Part shown: piece after piece, positions 16,704 to 23,509 of the stretch
How the letters are laid out: each line of letters opens with the position of its first letter
Position numbering within the stretch: position 1 is the first letter of the stretch
Source: DATAUD01 sp036268455
GTDB lineage: Bacteria > Verrucomicrobiota > Verrucomicrobiia > Limisphaerales > Palsa-1400
Direction: 5' to 3'
DNA length: 64,000 nt
Assembly (NCBI GenBank): GCA_036268455.1
Contig: DATAUD010000094.1
Location: 62,001-126,000, forward strand
Position numbers and translations under genes: made by a program
The notes under the pieces: generated by a model
Seen by the model: only the letters and a program-made list of their open reading frames with translations
Told to the model about the DNA's origin: nothing
Database searches by the model: none

Positions 16704-18086
16704 TTAATTTTCCTGAACTCTCTGCCAGGGAACTTCCCCGCCGCGCTGAAGTTGTCTTCTCAACCCCGCGTCCAGTTCCTCCAGCACCTTCAAATTTTTC
16801 CCCGCCAGATTCTCCGTCTCACTCGGGTCATCCTTAATATTATAAAGTTCCAGCGGCGCGAAGGGGCTGTCTTGTAAAATCTTCCAATCCCCACGCCGGA
16901 ACGCCTCAATTGTTTCTCCCCCGTAATAAATGCCCCCTTCGCGGCGGATAAAATAATTATCGCGCCGTCCGCCCGTCTCCGCTTCGCCCCGCAACGTCGG
17001 CAAAAAACTCACACCATCGACGCCTGCCGGAGGCTCGACTCCCGCCGCCGCGCAAGCCGTGGCGAAAATATCCATCGTTAGCGTGATGCGATCTGTCGCG
17101 GTTCCCGCCTGGATCACCTCCGGCCAACGAACCGCGCCCGGAACGCGCAACCCGCCTTCGTACATGTGCTGTTTGCCGCCGCGCCACGGCCCGTTATTCG
17201 CGCCATTCTCCAGGACTCCGCCATTGTCCGACGTAAAAATCACCAGCGTATTGCTGGCCAGTCCTGTGCAGTCCAATTCATCCAGCACCTTGCCGATCCC
17301 CGCGTCCAGATGTTCAATCAGCGCGACAAGCCTGGCCCGCTTCGCCGAAAGCCCCGGCTCATTTTGTTTGACCTTCTCCAGCCAATCCGGCGGCGGCTGA
17401 ATCGGATCGTGCGGAGCGTTGTAAGCAAGAAAAAGGAAAAAGGGCCCGCCCGCCTTCGCCCGCTCATCGAGATAATCGCAGGCCCAGCTTGTGAAAACAT
17501 CCGTCGCATGGCCCCGCGGGTTGACCACCTCAAGATTGCGCCGCATGAAATTGTAACCATGTCGAAGGTGAGACCAATAATCATCCATCATGTCCCCAAG
17601 GAATCCGTGGAAAAAATCGAACCCCCGTTCCGTCGGCGTATTGGGCGAGCCGATGCCCAAATGCCACTTCCCGATCAAAGCCGTGTGATAGCCCGCCTGC
17701 TTGAGCAATTGCGGCAGCAAAACGGCGCTCGGCAGCAGGTAACCCCAGGAATCATCCGGCGTCTCCTCGCGGATCACCCCCGGCACGCCCACACGATCAG
17801 GGTAGCAGCCTGTCAGCAACGACGCGCGGGAAGGGGAGCAAACACAACTATTCGCGTAAAAATTATGAAACGTCATCCCCTCATGGAACAGCCTGTCGAT
17901 ATGAGGCGTATGAATATCCTTCGTCCCAAATGCGCTATAATCGCCCCTCCCTTGATCATCCGTCAGAACGACGAGGATATTCGGCTTTGCGGATGGCTTG
18001 GACGTTTCCGTTGCGTGCAAAACGTTCGGAGCCGTCGGCAGCATCAACAAAATGCCAAAAACCAAAACAGCCAAATGCCTTTTCAT
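16704..18086 (-). CDS. secreted arylsulfatase (formylglycine sulfatase family)
   Basis: A 460-residue sulfate ester hydrolase. Signal peptide at about 1-26 ('LAVLVFGILLMLPTAPNVLHA'). Metal site 'NILVVLTDDQGRGDYS'. Catalytic signature 'CVCSPSRASLLTGCYPDR', whose Cys (CxPSR) would be converted to formylglycine by a maturase not found in the window. 'GKWHLG' and 'FTSDNGGVLENGANNGPWRGGK' complete the active site pattern. C-terminal 'LYNIKDDPSETENLAGKN' is typical. The family acts on sulfated polysaccharides or glycosaminoglycans. The gene stands alone, with the nucleotidyltransferase relic directly upstream. Confidence 0.93.
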   Translation of the reverse strand: MKRHLAVLVFGILLMLPTAPNVLHATETSKPSAKPNILVVLTDDQGRGDYSAFGTKDIHTPHIDRLFHEGMTFHNFYANSCVCSPSRASLLTGCYPDRVGVPGVIREETPDDSWGYLLPSAVLLPQLLKQAGYHTALIGKWHLGIGSPNTPTERGFDFFHGFLGDMMDDYWSHLRHGYNFMRRNLEVVNPRGHATDVFTSWACDYLDERAKAGGPFFLFLAYNAPHDPIQPPPDWLEKVKQNEPGLSAKRARLVALIEHLDAGIGKVLDELDCTGLASNTLVIFTSDNGGVLENGANNGPWRGGKQHMYEGGLRVPGAVRWPEVIQAGTATDRITLTMDIFATACAAAGVEPPAGVDGVSFLPTLRGEAETGGRRDNYFIRREGGIYYGGETIEAFRRGDWKILQDSPFAPLELYNIKDDPSETENLAGKNLKVLEELDAGLRRQLQRGGEVPWQRVQEN

Positions 18087-18371
18087 TTTCGCTTTTCCCG
18101 TTTGATAACGCGGCCTAGTTTTGGCCTTTTTACTCTCCGGCTGTGACCCGCCATTAGCTTGGCCGCATCATCCAAGTCGTGAAGACGTCCTGCGGCGCGC
18201 TAGTTGACCAACAATTCGTCCAAACCGATAAACGGAAGTTCCAATCCGGCCGCTGCCGCCGACGATTAGAAACTTAACCGCATTTGAGTTTAACAATGCG
18301 GTAAACTCGCGGAAGTCTTTGTTTTCCAGGAGCAACATAGGCAGTTTTTCAAAGTTAGGCCGCGGGCGCAA
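18083..18371 (-). pseudogene. nucleotidyltransferase (AbiEii/DUF6036-like) relic with internal deletion and nonsense codon
   Basis: The N-terminal piece (from about 18338) reads 'LENKDFREFTALLNSNAVKFLIVGG', the start of minimal nucleotidyltransferase-like proteins of the AbiEii/DUF6036 type. Directly afterwards, in another frame, follows their C-terminal piece 'LELPFIGLDELLVN', a TAG stop at about 18200, and 'RAAGRLHDLDDAAKLM'. In intact relatives the second piece reads LxNKRAxGR; here the K codon is TAG. The central part with the catalytic DxD is missing, by about 90-110 codons (estimate from family length). The gene is dead. Confidence 0.7.
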
Positions 18372-18416
18372 CCATTTTTACCCGGCCTTCCCTGGTTGAG
18401 TCTTTGCCCCGCGCAA

Positions 18417-18797
18417 TCAAATTAAAACAGCGGTAAATGCGTAAGCGATAAGTATAAGAAGGACCGCGCAAATGAGCATCCAGCCCAGCAATTTGAGCCT
18501 GGAACGAATCTGCTTCTGCCCGTCTCTGAGATTTTGCAATACGGGCGGGTCATAAAACCCGGTGGTTTGGTTTTCCACAGTCAACGCCTCAGCCGCGGGC
18601 TTGCCGAAACTTCCAACCGCGCCTTGCCCCACTTCAAAACCCACCTCATCGCAAGCATTGCGAAATCCATGGACACCGCGCCTCAGACCTTTCAAAAAAT
18701 CCGGGATTTTTTTGGCGCAATATAAGATCAAAATGGCGATTAGCGTGATCACCAATTCTCTTCCGCTCGCGCCCAATACCGCCAAACATGAGTTCAT
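18417..18797 (-). CDS. TatA/B-like small membrane protein with an extra C-terminal membrane helix
   Basis: About 126 residues from ATG 18797. The N-terminus 'GRELVITLIAILILYCAKKIPDFLKGLRRGVHGFRNA' shows the TatA/TatB layout: short membrane helix, 'KIP' hinge and amphipathic helix with an 'LG/F' type ending. Unlike TatA, it continues with a ~45-residue linker and a second hydrophobic helix at the C-terminus ('LLGWMLICAVLLILIAYAF'). It could therefore be a specialised Tat component or an unrelated membrane protein with a convergent front. The in-frame extension to 18884 would overlap the upstream gene by 44 bp and is less likely. No tatC is in the window. Confidence 0.55.
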   Translation of the reverse strand: MNSCLAVLGASGRELVITLIAILILYCAKKIPDFLKGLRRGVHGFRNACDEVGFEVGQGAVGSFGKPAAEALTVENQTTGFYDPPVLQNLRDGQKQIRSRLKLLGWMLICAVLLILIAYAFTAVLI

Positions 18798-18840
18798 ACA
18801 CCCGCAAACAATTAACCCGGATAGCGTCATTGGCAAACCA

Positions 18841-19188
18841 TCATCTTCCCGGCACCCCCGATGTGGGAAAGGTGAGAAGTTCAAGATGAGGCTTTAGTTC
18901 CTGCTCGATTTTCGTCACGCGACTTTCAAGGCTTTCATGTGTCGCTGTTCCTGGCAAAGTCAGGCCGAATTGAAACATTGGCGCCCCTCCGGGTTGAGTT
19001 GAGCGTGATTGAGTAGTAATCACTTGTGCCCTCGCCACCCGTGTTGAGTTCAGGTCACCCTCCACTCGCGCCAACCTTGCCTCCAGCAATTGTGTCCGGT
19101 CACTGAGCCTCACGATATATTCACCAGCCGTCGCGATGATTCCGGCTGCGATAATAGACAAACAAAACCAGCATAATTTCGTCTTCAT
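18841..19188 (-). CDS. hypothetical membrane-anchored coiled-coil protein
   Basis: A 115-residue protein of unknown function. It has an N-terminal membrane helix or signal ('LCWFCLSIIAAGIIATAGEYIV') followed by heptad-like 'RTQLLEARLARVEGDLNSTR', a Pro/Gly-rich linker, and a second short heptad stretch 'ESLESRVTKIEQELKPHLELL'. It lies 43 bp upstream of the TatA-like gene, which is transcribed in the same direction, so the two are probably expressed together. Confidence 0.55.
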   Translation of the reverse strand: MKTKLCWFCLSIIAAGIIATAGEYIVRLSDRTQLLEARLARVEGDLNSTRVARAQVITTQSRSTQPGGAPMFQFGLTLPGTATHESLESRVTKIEQELKPHLELLTFPTSGVPGR

Positions 19189-19229
19189 ACTGGATTAGAC
19201 GGGAAGGAACAGAAAACCCTCCCGCGGCG

Positions 19230-21773
19230 TTACGGCATTTGCGCGACGTCTTTTTGCGGCAGCCAGCCGATTCGGTGGGATGCCTCACTGACTTGCAGCC
19301 AATCGCCGTCGCGACCGAGCACTGTCAATTCCGCGCCATCGTGCGCCGTGAACGCGCTCTGAGATTCATCCATAGGCCCGCGCCGCACCACCGCCTCCGG
19401 CACTATGACAATCGACGTTTTTTCCAAAAGCTGCTGGTCGATCGACATCCCCAGACAACCCAGCAGCCACAGAGAGACGATCGCTAGCGCGGTTGTGATT
19501 CCTCCGGCTGATTTGTTGAAATTCGAGGAAGTTTGACGCGCCACCAAAACAAAAAAGAAAAGGGCGACACTCACCGACGCCGCGACTGTCCATTCGTTGA
19601 GAGTCAATCTGCCGACCCAGCGTGTCCATCGGTTTCCTGGCAATGAAGCGGTGCTTGTTCCCGCCTGTGTGCGGGCGATCTCGAGATTGGCGCGAATATC
19701 CGGATCGCGGGGCGCGAGTTTTTCCGCCTGTCGATAAGAATAAATGGCGCGACCGAGTTGGTTCGCCTTGAACCAGGCATTGCCGGCGTTGAAATATATG
19801 GCGGGCGAAACATCGCCTTGATTGATAAGGCTCTGATAACCGGCGGCGGCCTTTGCGTAATGGCCTTCTTCGTAGGATTTGTTGGCTTGTGTGAAGGGAT
19901 CGGAGATCGCGTCCGCCCGCGCGGACAGCACCGTCGCCAGGAGTAGAAGGCTAACTCCTTGTACCAGCGTCCGACGAATGGCAATGGTGTCATCGCTCAT
20001 ATTTCGCAACGCATTCAGGGCAGTCTTGACTTTTGGAATCAAGGAGGCCAGCGCTCGAGCTTTGTGTTCGGGCGTGTAACGATATTGCTCGCTGGCATCG
20101 AACAATTCTCGCACGGACGCCAGCGATGAGGCCTCCAACCCCTTGCAATCCTCCAAAACCGCCACAGTGATGGCCGGCGCCGGAAGGTCCAGTCTTTCGC
20201 CGAGTTGCTCCTGCAACAGTCGCAAAACCGTCGAGTAAAATTTCTCGACCTCGTTGGCGGCTGCCAGTTGTGATAAATCCGTCAAACCTTCGCGCACGAG
20301 GCGGTCCACTTCCCGCCGCCGGCGCAATCGCGGATTGGACGCCAATTTGTCTTTTTGGCGGCGCCAGAGAACGGAGCAAATCCAGACCAGCGGCGCAAAC
20401 GCTTGCAACGCCAGGTATAGCGGCTGCTCGATCAATGGCGGCGCGTTTGTCCTGACTTTTCCCGGCAATGGTTTGATGTGAACGATGTCCTGATTTTGCT
20501 GTTGGGCGTCCGCGGGCGGCGCGCCGGAGGCAATGATCGTTGGTTGCGGAGTCGCCGCGACTGGATGAACGTTCAACGGAATGGCCGGATGCGTCAAAGT
20601 GCGAAACCTTCCCGCGGACGGGTCAAAGAAGCTGAACTGAAAGGGCGGAATTTGCGTGATCTGCGCGTTCAGTGGCGTGATGACCTGCTCAAAATACTTT
20701 GAGCCTTCCAGTTGAAGGGTATCGGTAGTGTCCAATTTGGCCGTCGGGGGATAAGTCTTGAATTCGCGCCAGCCCGGCTCGGTATCGGGCAGGTTCACCG
20801 TGTCAAACGATCCTCGTCCCGTAATTCGAACCTTCAGGGTGATTGGATCTCCAACGTTGAGCGTCGTCGGGCCGGCTTCAAATTGTGTCAGTGAGAAGCT
20901 GCCAACAGCTCCACGAAAATCGGGGGGGGCGCCCACAGTCGGAATCGGCCTGACGGTGATTTCCGGGGAGTCGCTGGTGAAATTGCCTTGGTGCGAACCT
21001 CCGGCCCACCCAAAAAATGTGCGCTGGCCATCATAAACGGTCAGGCTCCAGGTGGCTGGCCCGAGGGCAAGCTTCCCTGGTCTTGTGGCAGTGACAGGCA
21101 CCCGGAAACTAAAAAGGTGGTACATCGCATTTCCGACCCGAACATGCGACTCCCCCGGGTGATTTGGAATGTTTCCGACAATAAAGCCATCCGCCGAAAA
21201 CTGCGGCATTTGGAAGTTGCCGACATTGTCCTGAAAATAACATTGTAAATCCACCGGAATGGTTTGCCCGACATACAGGACTGTTGTAGTGGGGACGATA
21301 CGGACGAATACCGTGTCGGGCACGCCCGTTGCTTGCGGAACGTTGCCCCGAACGACGCGCAGGCGCAATGGCTGGCTGGAAAAGTTGCCTTGGTCCGTTA
21401 CGGCGGTCATTCCCGGAATCGTGAAATCGCCCGAATGGGTCGCCTGCACTTCGTAACTATAAGTAACCGCGTGGTTTAGGACTCCGTTATCCCACGTTGT
21501 TTGATTAAAAGTGCTTCCCCCGCTAAATTGAAGTCCGGGAATGGCGGGCAAATTGGGCTCGCTTTGCGGGGAGCAATCCTCAAACTTGAGCGAAAGGGTC
21601 GCCGTCTCTCCCATGCCGATGGCGTCCCTGTCCAGCGTAGCGGTGAAGCCTGGAGCCGCGATGGCCGCCACAGCCGCAAAGTACGGAAAAAGCAGGAGCG
21701 CGCCGCAGGCAAAGCGCAGCCATCGCCACAGCACATCGGGGCCGGGTGCTCTTCTTTCCAATAGACTCACCAT
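19230..21773 (-). CDS. BatD-BatE fusion (aerotolerance-type protein)
   Basis: A single frame of ~847 residues. The first ~600 residues are a BatD-like protein: signal or membrane helix ('FACGALLLFPYFAAVAAIAA'), several immunoglobulin-like beta domains ('FTATLDRDAIGMGETATLSLKFE', 'VGDPITLKVRITGRGSFDTVNLP'), a membrane helix near 'YLALQAFAPLVWICSVLW' and a cytosolic helical part. The last ~255 residues are BatE-like: an internal signal-like sequence from ATG 20000 ('RRTLVQGVSLLLLATVLSARA'), TPR repeats ('SYEEGHYAKAAAGYQSL', 'AIYFNAGNAWFKANQLGRAIYSYRQAEKLAP'), two membrane helices and a terminal SH3-like domain ('GDWLQVSEASHRIGWLP'). Bat proteins act with MoxR ATPases; none is in the window. TTG 21884 is an alternative start overlapping the rho stop. 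Confidence 0.78.
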   Translation of the reverse strand: MVSLLERRAPGPDVLWRWLRFACGALLLFPYFAAVAAIAAPGFTATLDRDAIGMGETATLSLKFEDCSPQSEPNLPAIPGLQFSGGSTFNQTTWDNGVLNHAVTYSYEVQATHSGDFTIPGMTAVTDQGNFSSQPLRLRVVRGNVPQATGVPDTVFVRIVPTTTVLYVGQTIPVDLQCYFQDNVGNFQMPQFSADGFIVGNIPNHPGESHVRVGNAMYHLFSFRVPVTATRPGKLALGPATWSLTVYDGQRTFFGWAGGSHQGNFTSDSPEITVRPIPTVGAPPDFRGAVGSFSLTQFEAGPTTLNVGDPITLKVRITGRGSFDTVNLPDTEPGWREFKTYPPTAKLDTTDTLQLEGSKYFEQVITPLNAQITQIPPFQFSFFDPSAGRFRTLTHPAIPLNVHPVAATPQPTIIASGAPPADAQQQNQDIVHIKPLPGKVRTNAPPLIEQPLYLALQAFAPLVWICSVLWRRQKDKLASNPRLRRRREVDRLVREGLTDLSQLAAANEVEKFYSTVLRLLQEQLGERLDLPAPAITVAVLEDCKGLEASSLASVRELFDASEQYRYTPEHKARALASLIPKVKTALNALRNMSDDTIAIRRTLVQGVSLLLLATVLSARADAISDPFTQANKSYEEGHYAKAAAGYQSLINQGDVSPAIYFNAGNAWFKANQLGRAIYSYRQAEKLAPRDPDIRANLEIARTQAGTSTASLPGNRWTRWVGRLTLNEWTVAASVSVALFFFVLVARQTSSNFNKSAGGITTALAIVSLWLLGCLGMSIDQQLLEKTSIVIVPEAVVRRGPMDESQSAFTAHDGAELTVLGRDGDWLQVSEASHRIGWLPQKDVAQMP

Positions 21774-21847
21774 AAGCAAGACAACAAATATTCGCCGCTG
21801 TTCATCCCGCAGGCAAGCGGGAAGGGTGGGAGCGGGGACGGCAGGCA

Positions 21848-21877
21848 GGGCGGGCAAGCGCCGAGGCAAGCCCGCCT
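21848..21877. terminator. G+C-rich hairpin between rho and the BatD gene
   Basis: GGGCGGGC (21848-21855) pairs with GCCCGCCT (21870-21877) over 8 bp, ending in one G.T pair. It lies within 35 bp after the rho stop. There is no T-tract on the minus strand, so it may be an attenuating or mRNA-stabilising hairpin rather than a true terminator. Confidence 0.3.
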
Positions 21878-21880
21878 GCT

Positions 21881-23386
21881 TCAAACCGCCATTCCGAGCA
21901 GGAACTCGATATTGCTGCGGGTCTTCTTCAGTTTTCCCAGCAGCAGTTCCATTGCCTCGACGGGCGGGACGCCGGTCAAGGCGCGGCGCAATATCACGAC
22001 CTTGTTGTACTCGTCAGGATGGTAGAGCAACTCTTCTTTGCGGGTTCCGCTTAACTCGACGTTAATGGACGGGAAAATGCGGCGATCCACCAAATGGCGG
22101 TCCAAATGCACTTCCATGTTTCCGGTCCCCTTGAACTCTTCGAAAATCACTTCGTCCATCCGTGAGCCGGTGTCGATCAAGGCTGTGGCAATGATCGTCA
22201 GCGAACCGCCTTCCTCGATGTTTCGGGCCGCGCCGAAGAACCTCTTCGGTTTGTGCAAGGCGTTGGCATCGACGCCGCCGGAAAGAATCTTGCCCGAATG
22301 CGGCTGGATAGTGTTGTACGCGCGGGCGAGGCGGGTGATCGAATCCAGCAGAATGACGGCGTCCCGCTTGTGTTCGATCATGCGTTTCGCTTTTTCGATG
22401 ACCATTTCCGCCACCTGGACGTGCCGTTCGGGGGGCTCATCAAAGGTGGAACTGATCACTTCCGCGCCGCGGCAACTGCGCTCCATGTCGGTGACTTCTT
22501 CCGGGCGCTCGTCGATCAGCAGTATGAACAAATAGGCCTCGGGATTGTTTTTGAGGATGGCGTTGGCAAGTTTTTGCATCAGCACCGTTTTCCCGGTGCG
22601 CGGCGGCGCGACGATCAGGCCGCGGGTGCCTTTGCCGATGGGACAGACCAAATCCAACACGCGAGTCGATAATTCGTCGTTGGCGGTTTCCAGGAGGAAA
22701 CGCCGGGTCGGAAAGAGCGGAGTGAGGTTATCAAAGTGGGTTTTGTCCTTGGCCTTGTCCGGCTCCTCGGTATCGACGGCTTCCACTTTGAGGAGCGCGA
22801 AGAATCGTTCCTTGTCTTTGGGTGGGCGGATTTGCCCCGCGATCAAATTTCCGGTCTGCAGATCAAATCGGCGAATCTGGGAAGGGGAGACGTAAATGTC
22901 TTCCGGGCAGGGAAGGTAGTTGAAGCTGCGGGAGCGCAGGAATCCAAATCCTTCGGGCAGAATTTCAAGGACACCTTCGGAAAAAAGGACACCGGCGCGT
23001 TCGGCATTTTTCTGGAGTATCTGGAAAATCAGTTCGTGCTTGCGCATGGTGCCGAAATTCTCGATCCCCATGTCGCGGGCCTTGCTGTTGAGTTCCGGCA
23101 TGGCCATCGCCTGAAGTTCGGCGATATTCACGGTCCCGCCGGCGGGGACGGACGACACGCGCGCGGGAGGGGGCGGCGGCGCGGGTTCGACCTCTTCGCG
23201 GGCTTCGACGGCGCGCGTAGGCGGCTCAAGTTTCATTTCGGAAGATCGTGGCGGCGGTTCTGGTGGCGGCGGCGGTGGCGCGGTTTCCGCAATCTCCGCG
23301 GGGAGACTGTCCACCGGCGGTGGCGGGGCCGAAACCGCGCCTTTGGCGCTTTTTCTGGGCGCCCGTTTTGTGGCGACTTTAGGCAT
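21881..23386 (-). CDS. rho: transcription termination factor Rho
   Basis: A 501-residue hexameric RNA-dependent ATPase that ends transcription. The N-terminal ~85 residues are a Pro/Ala/Glu-rich extension. The Rho_N helical domain follows ('LQAMAMPELNSKARDMGI'), then the cold-shock-like RNA-binding domain ('VLEILPEGFGFLRS...EDIYVSPSQIRRF'), then the ATPase: Walker A 'APPRTGKTVLMQ', 'LLIDERPEEVTDMERS' and 'AVILLDSITRLARAYN'. The Q- and R-loop regions include 'SGKILSGGVDANALHKPKRFFGAARN' and 'VHLDRHLVDRRIFPSI'. Pro-rich N-terminal extensions are seen in several phyla and may add RNA contacts. ATG 23386 is the first codon after a stop-rich leader. Confidence 0.97.
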   Translation of the reverse strand: MPKVATKRAPRKSAKGAVSAPPPPVDSLPAEIAETAPPPPPPEPPPRSSEMKLEPPTRAVEAREEVEPAPPPPPARVSSVPAGGTVNIAELQAMAMPELNSKARDMGIENFGTMRKHELIFQILQKNAERAGVLFSEGVLEILPEGFGFLRSRSFNYLPCPEDIYVSPSQIRRFDLQTGNLIAGQIRPPKDKERFFALLKVEAVDTEEPDKAKDKTHFDNLTPLFPTRRFLLETANDELSTRVLDLVCPIGKGTRGLIVAPPRTGKTVLMQKLANAILKNNPEAYLFILLIDERPEEVTDMERSCRGAEVISSTFDEPPERHVQVAEMVIEKAKRMIEHKRDAVILLDSITRLARAYNTIQPHSGKILSGGVDANALHKPKRFFGAARNIEEGGSLTIIATALIDTGSRMDEVIFEEFKGTGNMEVHLDRHLVDRRIFPSINVELSGTRKEELLYHPDEYNKVVILRRALTGVPPVEAMELLLGKLKKTRSNIEFLLGMAV

Positions 23387-23509
23387 AAAAAATGTAATTT
23401 AAAATTGAGGATTGGGCAGGACCCATTTGCTTACTTGCCAATTGGATACAAGTGACTTGAACAACGTTCAAAACCGGCGGCCAATTGAGGGGAATACCCA
23501 GTCTGTTGC

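Noticed and set aside
17166..18146. 326-codon plus-strand frame opposite the sulfatase
   Set aside because: Lies entirely over the sulfatase gene and has random-looking basic composition.
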